From: Oscheius onirici
Taxonomy: Eukaryota > Nematoda > Chromadorea > Rhabditida > Rhabditidae
DNA length: 64,000 nt
Direction: 5' to 3'
NCBI GenBank assembly: GCA_932521025.1
Contig: OW051471.1
Span: forward strand, 3,596,001 to 3,660,000
Of the stretch, positions 31,900-43,600 are shown piece by piece. The position numbers and the translations under genes were made by a program. Below the pieces are notes generated by a model that did not search any database, had not been told where the DNA came from, and worked only from the letters and a program-made list of their open reading frames with translations. Numbering within the stretch: position 1 is the first letter of the stretch; every line of letters begins with the position of its first letter.

Positions 31900-34800
31900 C
31901 AGACATGTTCCTAACCCTTTCGATTTGTTCTCCCGTCAACGCTGGCGTATTGTTCCTGGTCATCTCTTCCACCAGTGTACCTACCCTGAAATCGAGCAAA
32001 ACTTCTGATGTAAATGAACAATCTGACCGTTGTCTCACTCCTTCAGTCTCAGTCGACAGAAAGTCTTTGAAATTTCCAATGATTCCCTGGAGGATTTTGT
32101 GTGCTTCTTCGATTCTGTCCAGACTTTCCGGATTTTGATGAGCCTGCTTCCAGTCAGTGATCTGAACCAGTGGAATCTATACTCTGATCGTTCGATTTTA
32201 CTACATACCACGAATCTTTTAAAGATACGCAGCCAAAGGTTGACAGAGTATCTATTTTTTTTTCTGTGTGTAATAAAAACTCTCTTACCATTAGCAGCCA
32301 AGTTTGAAAATGGTCTGCCTATCTATCTAGCGTTTGGGATTTGGTGCTCAGCGCGGCGGCGGTTGGAAAATACCGAATACGGACAGTTCTTTAAAGAGCC
32401 TGTTTTGGAACATCCTAACAGCCTTGGTCCCGTCCCAATCTCGGTTCGATTACAGTGAAAGATAACCCACCAGTTTCTGAACAGCGTCCACAAAGTCATT
32501 AGTCCCGTGCTTCTAAAAATTATCCGTAAATTCGATGGGTGGAGAACTTACAGCCAGGACTTTCCTCAGCAGATTCCTAACCTCTTCCTCGTTCACTTTC
32601 GCGTCCTTTGGACTACTGCCCCAGCTCCTGACTTTCTTTCGGTTCACACAAAGATTTTAGACTTACCACTGGAGAACCAGGAGATGACAATATTGAATGG
32701 GAACTGGTCAGAGAGACCCGTACAACAGCCACATTTGACGTAATATTCGCACTTGAGACAGCTGAATAGTTTGTAAAAGATCCAGCCGAAGATGTAGATG
32801 ATGTTGAAAGGACGAGGGAAGAAGATTTTCGATTCAAATCGAGCCAAAATCTCGTACTTGTGGAAGCGGCTATAGTTGGCGGCGTTCTGGTTCGAGATTT
32901 CATATTCGTGTCTGAACTTTTGAGTAAGAGGAAAGATTGAAATCCTACGAAAGCATGGCAGTGAATACGTTGATGAGCATGATACTGGCTACCATCATAT
33001 AAAGGAACAGAAGAGGCGGAATGAGAGAACTGCGGAAGAGACATCGAACTCGATCTTGGTCTGGCTGTTCGAAGCTGACCGTATCCCAACTGACATTCGA
33101 ACACGCGGCAATGATCCCGTCACGATCTTCGTCTCTGTACTCTCCGAGAATTTCAAAGACTCCACTCTGGAAGAACTGCCAGACTGGCGTCTCTTGGTTG
33201 ACGCTGATTCCTTCTGTGAGACTGAGGTAGCAGACGGCGTAGATGAACCAGAAGACTAGCAAGATGGCCATATACTTGAAGATGGAGCTAGCCTGAAGAA
33301 ACATTTGATTTTCTTCCAAGAGTGAAAATGAGAAAGCAGGGCAAAGGTTGTTGCTTCACTTCAATAATAGATCAGACCAGCTTGGTTCTGGGCCAAAGAA
33401 TAGATTTCCTTGGAAAAAATGAAACTTTTACTACAGAAATAAAAAATCAAAGAAAAAGCAAGTACGATGATGGTTGCTAGTCAACTATAAAGACCGTTAT
33501 AGACAGCCTAAATTTGTAGAAGATAGTCACACAGAATGCAACGTATTCTTATTGTTAGTTTCAAAGGAGAATAAAGACGGTCAGTTATATTATTTTGCAT
33601 CATCACAAGTTGTCCGTTTCATTTCACTAAATGGAAAGTCTAAAACCGACCGCTTGTCAAACCTCAACTGTTAACAAAAGTCTTCGGGCTAGAATAAGAG
33701 GCTGTTGGCTTTTACCAACGTCACTCACCATTTCTTTGATGAGATTGATCTTCGCCCCGAAGTAGTCGAAAAAGAAGAAATACTTGAGAGTAGTGACTGT
33801 GCTAACGACGAAGGAGGCAGTGAACAGAACCTCGCAGACGGGGAAGAAGAGCGACGAATAGATACGGAAGGTGGCAGCCAAACACAACGACATACAATTG
33901 GCGCCAAAAAGAGCAAAACGGAGGAATCTGACCGAGTAGTTGGCCCACCAATACGTCTTGTGGTAACCTTTCTAAAGAATTTTAGACTGCTTGTGAAAAC
34001 TACAATACCCTCAGAGTATAGAATGTTTTCCAGATCTGTTCAGCCGTTTCGAGCGACAGACAGACGAAAACGTAGTAGAACGCAACCGACCCGCTATTCC
34101 ATCCTTCGTCTGTTTTCTTCGGATCAACTCTCCATGGTTTCTTCAACAGAGCCATCGCAAAGAAGATGATAAAGACAATGTTGAGGAACTAAATATTTCC
34201 AGAGACTATCTCTAAATCAAGCTACGAACCATATGTATGAAATATTTGCTTCTCGGTGTCCACAGAACTCTGGTCAAGCGGGATTTCAAAATAGTCCTGA
34301 TACCATATTTCGTTTTGGTTAGGAAAGAGACTGCTCGATTCGACGCTGCAAAGGGTTTTTATCGACCATTTCTTGTAATATTCAACCCCTTGGTCTTATC
34401 TGCAAATTGACTTACAAAACTATGCTATCTGCTGTCTTTCATATCTCCAGCTACCAGAAAACTAGAATTCATTACCTCTACTCACCTCCCCTAGTTGAAG
34501 CGAACCCTTGTTGGATCGATTGCTTCCTTTCAGATCCAAACAGCTTACCAACCGTTCCGTACTTCCATCTAATCTTGATATAGGTCTGGCACGCTATATG
34601 TGAGATAAACTTCTGCAAGTTTTTCATTCAGACGATTGAGAGAACAACAGACCATGCACTGTCCCCTATAAGCAACACAGAGAAGTTCCCTCGAGTCCTT
34701 CTGCCAGTTCTTCTTCTTGTTCGTCTGTCTCTTTCCAAAAAGTAGCTCTCCATCTTCGTCCCTAGAATAGTTTGAAAGAAAAGATCTGTGATCAGCTCAG

Positions 34801-35572
34801 TGCTTTCCCGGAACATGCCCCTTTTTTCTTCTCGGACCCCACAACATTGGATTTTAAATTGGCTGACTATCCAACTGTTCTTGTTTGTTCAACACGCATA
34901 TTTCGGAAAGACTCTAGAAAAAGTTACATGTTCAAATCTTTCTTGTAGACAGACTCGTAGTCGAAAGCCAGTACATGATATTCCAATTTCTCGTCGTTTT
35001 CTTGGTATATTTGCTCAAAAATTGAGCAGGCCTTTTTCTCGTAATAGCTAAACTCTTTGTTCAAATAAGACTGCTCTTACTCATGATTCTGCTTGAATTC
35101 TTCCTGTTCGGGGTAGGTCAGACTCATGACGTTGGAGACATAAGCGGCCACGAGCAAACAATATAGCGGCTCTTTCGTGTTCTGCCACATTTCGCCATTA
35201 TTCTTCTTCTCATCGCTGTACTGAAAATCTTTGTAGTTATCTGAGAGACCCACTCTTCGATGTCCGTTCTTCGTCGAAAAAAGACGTGGCAGAGGAATTC
35301 TCCGAAAACCTCGTCCGTCTCGTAGATTCCAACCAGTGGCTCTCGAATGACCTTCCAGAGGAATTTATTCATGAGATTGAGAATTGTGGCGACCGAGTAT
35401 TCATCTCCGAAAACTTTTTGCTAAAACTGAAAATATCCAGAATGTTTTGAACACTTACTCTGGCCTGGAACTTGCCGATCAGCAACTCCAACTTCCTTTT
35501 TTTGACGGGACGATCAATAAACCGCTGAAAAGAGAGTCGGTAAAATTGAGAAGAGTTATACTCTGCGTTCAA
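31900..35572 (-). CDS. TRPM-type cation channel, C-terminal two thirds
   Basis: Multi-exon; ends are approximate. The pre-membrane part matches the last melastatin homology region: RPVKKRKLELLIGKFQA, then YYEKKACSIFEQIYQENDE (family AVELLDQ.Y..DE) and FISHIACQTYIKIRWKYGTV (family FIAHTC.Q..L..MW). Exons at about 34350-32950 carry the membrane segments, including MAILLVFWFIYAVCYLSL. The pore-S6 region has PPLLFLYMMVASIMLINVFT and AMLSYEYE, followed by the TRP-helix region YSRFHKYEILARF and PRPFNIIYIFG. C-terminal exons (about 32620-31930) are helical and charged, fitting the TRPM coiled coil. Known TRPMs have about 700 N-terminal residues of MHR, but a different gene lies on the other strand 400 bp upstream, so the N-terminus is short or missing. 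Confidence 0.72.
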
Positions 35573-36137
35573 CGTCGCCGTAACGTCGCGTGGGACAGGG
35601 CATGTTGCGAGAGTGAACTGATAAGGAACATAGAAAAAGGAAAATTGACTGACCCTTTCTCACTAGTTTCAAAATCAAATGGACGATTGTGTGAAAGAAC
35701 AGAATTTACAGATCTCGGCTCACTTCAATTTCGTTTAAACTGATTTTCGGCCATGGAATTGAAAGGTGTGAGAGATTTTCCTCATTCCTACTGGAACATT
35801 TTGTGCTAATAAATGGTATCTCAACATGAGTACATATCTACACGGAAAGAGCATTGCTGTCGACTGACCAAAGGTATCCTTTAGAAAAGGTGGTCCTTTT
35901 CACTAGTATGTTCTGAATTATTTCTTCAGAAGACCAGCAGCGCCTAGGAGAAAAAGGCAGTCACGTCCCTCCAGTGATGCCGTAATATTTATTGGATTAC
36001 CTTTACAACTACAGAAATTTCAAACTTTTTTGTATAAAGTTACAAAAGTTACTGATTTTTTTAGAAGTAATCCTGCCCCAACGTGTCAAAACAGGTATCG
36101 TAGCTTGTCTGCCCATAACGCAAGTCAGTGTTGGACG

Positions 36138-36557
36138 ATGTCGGAAGGAGGGAAGGAAGCTGAAGCGCCAGTCTCGTTCACGGACACGAATGCGGAGACG
36201 GGAGCGACTGGCAAAGGAACTGGCAGCTCGAACATGATGGATCTGGTGGGACAGCTGAAGAAGAAGGAGACGACGGGAGAAACGAAGGACACGAGCGAGA
36301 AGAAGAAGAAAAAGAAGAAGAAGGACAAGGGAAAGAGCAAGTACAAGAGACGACATGACCGCTTCGAGCCGGAAAACTACCTTCTTCGTGTCGAGGGTAG
36401 CATCTGCTGCGGAATGCTCATCAGTCTCGGACTCTTCTTCATCTACAACGCTCTCGTCCTCCTCATCGTCATCATTTGGAGCGCCGGAGATCTCCGCCAT
36501 CTTCATATGAAGGAGCCCATCGACAACTCCGGAACCACCACCACAGCTGCTCCATAG
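36138..36557 (+). CDS. Lys-rich single-pass membrane protein, unknown
   Basis: 139 residues from MSEGGKEAEAPVSFTD, one exon. It has an acidic/Thr-rich N-terminus, a run of eight Lys at about residues 54-61 followed by DKGKSKYKRRHDRF, then one strongly hydrophobic segment (CCGMLISLGLFFIYNALVLL, then IVIIW), and a short Thr/Pro tail. Topology by the positive-inside rule would put the basic part in the cytosol. The frame is open upstream to 36030, but the ATG in GACGATGTCGG fits better, after acceptors at 36064 and 36095. AATAAAG follows at 36563. The open frame on the other strand is its shadow. Confidence 0.65.
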   Translation: MSEGGKEAEAPVSFTDTNAETGATGKGTGSSNMMDLVGQLKKKETTGETKDTSEKKKKKKKKDKGKSKYKRRHDRFEPENYLLRVEGSICCGMLISLGLFFIYNALVLLIVIIWSAGDLRHLHMKEPIDNSGTTTTAAP

Positions 36558-37465
36558 GTACCAATAAAGTGTCTCTAGTCCGACCCCTTGTTTTTCTATT
36601 TTCTTTTTGGTGTATATTTGTTAGAGGGCTTGCTCAGTTTTGAATAAGGGTAGAAAACAGTTTATACCATTCGGTAGAACTACATTCATCCCATTGTTGC
36701 CTTGTTTGGAATAGAATTAGCTTTGGAGGAGAAATTCAGCGCCTTTTTTCTATTGGAAGCATATCTTTCGGCAAAGTCTGTCCGTTGTTCGAACTCACAC
36801 TCTTCTCGTTCGTCTACAGGTCAGGTATTCCTACCAGAAGACACCCCAATAAGTCAACCTGTAGACAGTATCTTGCTCATTAGCCATTGGTATGTGTCTG
36901 AATGATCCGTTCCCCTTTCTCACACACTATTTTCCGAACTCAATGGAGAAACGCCCGTCATCCGGTCTACTTCTGATACGACGGCTGTCGCCCGGGAAGG
37001 TAGTCGAGTGAGATGGCTGAAAAAGCATGGTTGGCGATATTCGGCAGCTACTGTAAAGGGACAGCTGTGAAAAGAGTGGACTCTGGATGCACTTTTACTG
37101 GAGGTAGTTGAGTGCGATGTCAGCAAGAACCTGGGTGACAAACTAGGGCATCTGGAGCTCAGTCCGGCGAGCAAGGATTGGCTCACGATTGTTGTTAGTA
37201 TAGTTCAGAGCTGTTTCAAAAAAAATACGGCAAAGTAGCTGAATTGGATCTGGATTTGGATCGCACACCGGATCAGAACCACATCAGAACCATAAGTCAA
37301 ACATTTTAAGTGGCAGTCAAAGAAACATCTTTTTCGGAGTGGTCCAAAGTAATAAACCCAACTACCAACAATAAGTCGATATCTGAATCAACGCGATTCC
37401 GCCAAGCAATTGTAACCCTCTCAATTTTAGGAGATTCTTCTCAAAGAACCAAAGTTTATTAGTTT

Positions 37466-40400
37466 TTAGTCAATGTAGACGTCCCTGATGAGCGAGTTGA
37501 AAGACATCAAATTGAAGATGTCGCTGACCAGAGTCTGGTTGTGACAAGACCGAATTGTACTCTGTAACGAGTCAATAGTTTTTCACCGAGCCCATACAAC
37601 AAACCCGTATGCTTGAGGTGAGTAAAAGCACAGCTCCCATCCTCTCGACGAAACTATTAGGATGTTTGTGCTGACAGTAGGCGTAAAGTTCTCGACAGAC
37701 CCGATTCTGCAGCTTTGTCACGTCCGGGTTCTCTGTCCCGAATTGGTTTCGATCTAGAATGAAATTTTTAGCTCTTTCTAGTCCAAACTCACGTGAAAAG
37801 AGCAGAATACATTTTAAAGCAGCACATTCATAGGAATCGATGCCCAAAGTCCTCATTGGACATCCGACGTTGACTAGCGAGTCGAAGACAAACTCCACGT
37901 GTAATCTGAATCTAAGCTATTAAAAAGCTATGGTGTGTGGTTGACTGTGTTTGTGTTTGTCCATGGCCACGAGAATCGTCGTAGCAAGTCAAGAGTTGTC
38001 AAGATTAGATAACAAGTCACTTTTGAACTTAGTGTTTTTACAAACTTTGGCTTCTACAGTGTTAGAGACCAGTAGAAAGCTTTAGAATACAATAAATCAG
38101 GTAGAAAAGGTTGGCGTTACGACGCCGGCAGGCGACGAAGTCGTCTGGTTAGAAGTTAAAAGGGAGTGTATCTAGATTCCTATATTCAAAAGCTGGGAGT
38201 CAGTCAGAGGTACAGATGAAAATTATACCGTAGCAGAAGTCGAATGGACCAGACTAACTGATAGAAAATTTCTGACCTGACAATAAGTCAGGCATAGCTT
38301 CCTTTACCAAAAACAGTAACTCCTGCTTTTTGAATCGGACCATTCGTTGTCTACCTCGTATTGTTACGCTCTTTCTAGCCCGATCACTCACTAGAGTCAA
38401 TCTTTCCTTCCCGAAGAAAGACGGAGGGAGCTCGAAAGCTGAATTCACTGAGGTGCCCCCTCCCCACGTCACTACTATCCAAATGCGATACTATCCGACG
38501 AAAAAGGAAAGTCTCACTCACTTGCTCTTCGTGTCCACATCCGGTAGTTTCGTATCCTCTGGCGGCAAGCCTTTCAAGTAGTCTGGACTCATGTAGGTGT
38601 TATTCTGCAACATCCAGTAGTCTTCGTCCTGTCGTTTCGCCGTCACTGCTCCTTGATCCACAAGCATAAAGGCTATCCCAAACTCGGTCATGATCGTCTT
38701 CTTCGAGTTGTAATCGAGGTCTTTGAATGGCGCGAACTGATTGGCCCATTCTGTGGCGTCGATCAGACTGACCCTCATCATGAAGTTCACATCTCTCTTG
38801 CGGGCTCTTCGAAACGGAGGTCGACGGAGCTGAAAGAGGTCAAGGTTCTGGAAGCAGACAGACAGAAAGGACTGAGTGCGTGCTTGGTTAGAAGATCCTT
38901 GCCAATACTCACAGTCTCTCCAACCTGTTCAAACATATCCTCGGTCCACTGAAGTTCCGGATCCATGGCCGCAGCTGTCGGCAGATGATTAGCCCGCTGT
39001 TTCTGCTGTAGACGTTCAAGTTGGATGAGCAAAGAACAGCCTACAGAAGAGGATGTGGTATAGAGGAAATCTTTTGGCTCACCTACCGGACGTCGATGGA
39101 CCAGGCGAATTCATGAGACCGTCCCAGGGTGAAGGAGTTCCAGAGGAGCCGGGCTGCCATCCGGGTTCTGGTCCGGGTGGAACTTTCTTCTTTCTCGGTC
39201 CCATGACATCTCGTCGTTGGATTGCTAAACTTTTACATTTTACTTCAATTCTTCCCCATTCAAAAAACACATGGCATGCTCAACAGAGCAGGTTTGTTCC
39301 TAGACTCATCTTCTTCGACCGAGCGCCACAACAAGTGTTTGCAGAAAATGGGGAGTTTTTGAGGAAACAGTCGTACAAAAGATTGCGTAATCTTAGAGAG
39401 AGCTTTCCTTTGTCATATCCGCGAAGGGGCACGGGAGACAGGTTACTCGAACATTGGATACTCACAACTGTATTATATTTGGCTGCATATCGTCTCTGAG
39501 TATCCAATTTTCGCGGAGGCCTCCAACAAAAAGTCTTGGGATTATTGAAGCATATTGAATAAACCAAACAAATACCGAAATCAAACGAACCTGACGGATT
39601 CATCCCGACGTCCTTGCACTTCTGAAAGCGACAGAATCGACAGATACATCGTGACTCTGAAAACTTGGATTGTTCTTTCTCCCTCTTTCGAAAACCAAAA
39701 TGTCCACTTGTATTGATGGTTTGCCGCACAAGGTTCGACAAAACCGGTGGTTTGGTTCTCTCTCGCCCGACTATGGCAGCTTACGGCCGAAACACGTGTG
39801 TGTGTGTGGCATTTGATAAGAGAAAAATGAATAAACGATAAGGGTCGACAAGGAAGTGATCTTATTGTTAGATGAGGCCGTTTCTTCACAAACTAAGACC
39901 CTAAAGAAGAGCTCGACTAACAAAAATGTGCTCTTTGAGGCCATTCTCTTGAACAGCCACTTTGGACACCAAAAATCATCGCGGAAGTTCAAAAGATACC
40001 CTTCGTCACTTTTATTGGATCATGTACGCAAAACGGCTGATCGATTCTTTTTTTCGGGAACCCCTTTTCGCATAAGGAAGCTGGCACCGTTTTCAAAGAA
40101 CCCGAACAAAACAAGAAGGAGAAATTGGCTGAAGAAGAAGTGGAACCGAAGTCATGGGGGTATGGGAGATACTGACTGAACAGAGGCGAAGAACTTGGTA
40201 AGGGCTCCATTTAGATCAGTAGTATCCGGAACAAATTATGTTTGTTGACTGAATGCAAGGTTCTTTCGAGCGTCTGTTCGGTTCCTCCCCGAAGACGTAG
40301 ACCTTTTATTTCTTCGTTGCAGGACCCAAAAAAATCAAACATGGGATAGAGATACGCAGGCAAATTTAAGTGTTAGGATATGTTAGCTGAGTATCAAATA

Positions 40401-40859
40401 TTTGTTTGTTGTACTTACAAGGGGAGCTTTCAGAGCGAGTCTGATGGGTCAAGAAGCAAACATTTTAAAAGTCTACACAATTAGGGAAAGGCTGAACAGA
40501 CTTATATTCTTATTAGCGGACTATCTGTTTCAATCAAAGATTCAGAAAGGGTCAAAACTGACTGTCATTTGGCTATGTGCATCATCCGGACACAGCCAAA
40601 GAACTCTTGAAACTCTTCGCTGTATACAGCACTGTCTTCGATTTAAAAAAAAAAAAAGGTACTGAAAAAACTCACCGAATGTGATTTCGCACTTCTGGAC
40701 CTTGGGACAGCGGTAGTCGGCCTGTTTACAAACTGCGCGACGAAAGAAGACAATACAGCCGAGACAGGCCGGAGCTCCGTAGCGACTGCCATTAGCCTTG
40801 TCGCCACAGACGGCACAAAATGCTTTGAGATCGGATTTGATGTCGTCGAGCTCCTTCAT
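37466..40859 (-). CDS. Nuclear hormone receptor, nematode type
   Basis: Ligand-regulated or orphan transcription factor. Start at 40859 (MKELDDIKSDLKAF), 10 nt after a TTGCAG acceptor. The DNA-binding domain has both zinc modules: CAVCGDKANGSRYGAPACLG with the unusual P-box CLGCIVFFRRAV, then, after an intron of about 1 kb, CICRFCRFQKCKDVGM. A Pro/Gly-rich hinge (about 39215-39080) follows. Ligand-binding-domain exons include WANQFAPFKDLD and FGIAFMLVDQGAV (about 38790-38520), SYECAALKCILLFS, LQNRVCRELYAYCQHKHP and RMGAVLLLTSSIR (about 37900-37580). The last exon ends FNSLIRDVYID, an AF-2 helix position, with TAA at 37468-37466. It resembles the expanded HNF4-derived nematode receptors; no specific orthologue. 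Confidence 0.85.
37920..38148 (+). mobile_element. Decayed Helitron in a nuclear-receptor intron
   Basis: Ends GACGCCGGCAGGCGACGAAG then TCGTCTGG before T, the family 3' hairpin and CTGG. The 5' part (ATGGTGTGTGGTTGACTGTG) is a diverged match to copies 1 and 2. The exact 5' terminus is uncertain. Confidence 0.5.
39454..39507. repeat. Second GAGTATCCAA hairpin
   Basis: TTGGATACTC at 39454-39463 and GAGTATCCAA at 39498-39507 form a perfect 10-bp inverted pair with a 34-nt loop, inside a nuclear-receptor intron. Confidence 0.55.
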
Positions 40860-43600
40860 CTCCTTTCCTCTGCAAGCGATCGATGAGCGAGACTGTCGCA
40901 ATCGGTCCCAGATAACGGTCGGTCGGTCGGAGAGAGAAGGGGCGCAGCACTCTTGTCTCTCTCTGTGTGAACTGTGTTCTAAAACGGGGCCTGTGATCGA
41001 TATAACTCTCTCCCGTTTCGGGGTGAGTTTGATCTTTTGTGGAAGAGGTTTGGGGAGAGAGGGAGGGAAGAGGAAGGAAAAAGTCAAGGACGGAGTGAAT
41101 GAGGACAGGTGTACCGGGATGAACTCGATCCGTTCAAGATCTGGCGGGAAGGAGAAAGGATATGAACTGCCCGGAGTACGGGATGGTGTATGACCACGAG
41201 TGTTCAAGTTTTACCGGAAGCCGCTAACCAATACAGGTGGCTGGAGTCTAACTGCGGATCGACAACCATGGTTTTGAACTGATCGTTTCGAGACCCTTTT
41301 TGTTCAGATTTAGTTTTCTTACAATAAATACTCCGGACGCAGACAATTTGAATATTAGTTTGGTTGAGTATCCAGTGCTTAAAGCGAGTCTTGGAACGAT
41401 ACGGTATTGGGTGACGGTCAAGGGTGCGCGTGTTTTGACCAACTACGGTACCTATTACCAAGCTAGAAGATAATACGACAAAGCCTCTATAATTGCTCGT
41501 TACTGACCACAATTTGAGATCATTGAGGCGTATGGTGCACTTTAAAGGGAGAGCAAGACGGTCTGTTCTTATTTGTGACTGATATGTGTTGTCAAAAGAA
41601 TGTGGGGAGGTCTTATCAGTACAGCTAAAATGATCACGCAATGTGGCCAAGTTCGGAGAACGAGGCGTATCAGTATGATGAGAATCTGGAGGTTCCCTTT
41701 ATATGGTCATACTCTCACCCAAGGGAACCGATTCGAACTAATTAAAGACTGAGACATTTGTTTTCTAGCTCCGATTCGTAGTCACAGTCTAAGTGCAACA
41801 TCGAGGAAAAGACTATTGAGCCAATTGGGAGAGGTGTCTACCAAAGTGCATTTGGACTGAACCAATCCATCAATAGTGTTTCCTGTCCTTGAGCCAGAGA
41901 GCAAAAAAGAGGTTAGTTAAGGTGACCTCATGGACAGTCGCACGACCATTTCGGTATCTCCAGCTCAATGACTAGGCTTCCCCTCTTGACTTTTTGATTT
42001 GTAACTTTCCCTGGTCTCTAGAGTACGGGTATTCTCCGAGTAAAGTCAAATATATGTAGGAATCCAAGATGTCACTTGTTTCTGTCTGCAACAGGTTTAC
42101 CTTCCTCCTGTTGCATGATAGAAAGAGGGGTTGACGCAGTATCTCTGAGGTAAAGTCATTACAAAAGCTGTATTCTGACTAAAATTATACGTAGTCAACT
42201 CAAAAAGGGTGCATACTATAACAGCAGAAATAAGGAGAAGCATTGGGAATTCAAGTGTCTTCTAAATTATAGAGTTACAGTTTATCTCGCGAGTCTCAGC
42301 GCAATAAAAGAAGTGTTACCGTAGGCTCCGAGGCAGCAGAGTCTCACAAAACCGTTCATAACTAGCCTCTCCCTCTCTTTATAGCGATCGAGAGTGAAAG
42401 AAAAACGTGCGAGTTTCGCCCTAGACCAATTGTCTCACGAGTCATTGCTTGGGGTTTGTTCAAACCACTTCTTCCTCTCTAGATCTGTTTGCATTTTACC
42501 ATTGACTGGATATGAAAAGAGGACACGTGAATGGATGAACATTCGAAAGAACGAGAAAGATCAGTAACGCTCTTGGAACAGTTGATAAGAAGACAATGGT
42601 TTTCTCGAAATAGAATACGGCAATGAGTTTCTAATGATGATGAAACTCGTTAGTCAGATCTATTTTGGCTGATGTTTTGACGTCGCGACACGAAAAAAAC
42701 TATATTTTCTTCCGGAAAGACGTTCTTCTAGGGAAGAGATTAGGCTCTGCATGGGAGGGATCATCCCACAGTTGGAGGTAATCTTTCCAGCCTCTCTCTC
42801 TGTCTAGTCTCGTCTCGTTCTGACGTCCTAATTAGCGGTTATTATCGGAGGAGAGAGAGACAGCTCACAAGATTAGCTTGGTCTGAGAAGATTTGAGCTC
42901 TGGGCAACTGGAAGAGCTTCTTGTCAACAACTCGCCTTTACCGTCCAAAACAGGCGTAAAAAGAGAAACTTTGGCATATTTTTAGTGTTCGGACGACTGC
43001 AAACATTGGGCGGGTTGAAATGAGCTGAAAATAACTGTTCTTCTGCCTTTATGATCGGATGCTCCTGATCCATTACGATCACAGGAGCTTGGTTTACAGC
43101 CTCTAGGCATAATATATTTTGCTGCCATGTTTTGTATCAAACTACTCCTAAGTTGTTTAATACTTGCCCTCACATTCGAAGGAATTTCGTTCAGATTTGA
43201 AGAAAAATCGAAAGGAAAGATCAACAAAATTGGATTTAGAAAAATATGGTCGGTTTCGGAAAGTGATTAGACAGGAAACGGTCAAAATGAGAAGGAACAA
43301 AATGAACAAAGACTTTTCAGGCTGACTGGGCCGTGAATGTTCACCTCGTCTTTGCTCTCCAACGGCGTTCGTCTCTCAATCAGACACCGGGTGATTAGAA
43401 CGGGAACGGATCACGGAGAAACTATGGCAACGAGAATAGGGCTGGCTTAGTCGTTAATCTGGACAGGTGGGTAGAGTGGAGAGAGATGGATTTATTGAAG
43501 ATAAATAAGCCGAATACGATCACAAATTACAGCTTTCAACGCCAACAACTAACAGAGTGTTAACAGGATAGAAGATGGTCAAAAATAAAGAGAAGAAAAT
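40860..43600. other. Gene-free region upstream of the nuclear receptor
   Basis: About 2.7 kb. The open frames at 41207-40860 and 41193-40798 are low-complexity and lack motifs. AT-rich stretches and one GAGTATCCAG copy (41366-41375) are seen. The nuclear-receptor promoter is presumably here, but no site can be named. The SF1 gene ends at the right edge. Confidence 0.45.

Noticed and set aside
36009-36506. Minus-strand frame of 165 codons with a Leu-rich run
   Set aside because: Shadow of the plus-strand Lys-rich membrane protein; the CTT runs are antisense of AAG.
40798-41207. Long overlapping frames on both strands upstream of the nuclear receptor start
   Set aside because: Low-complexity sequence; the minus frame is only an upstream extension of the DNA-binding-domain exon past a splice acceptor.
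41248-43227. Several frames of 60-150 codons
   Set aside because: No motifs, no splice-consistent neighbours, and composition like non-coding DNA.
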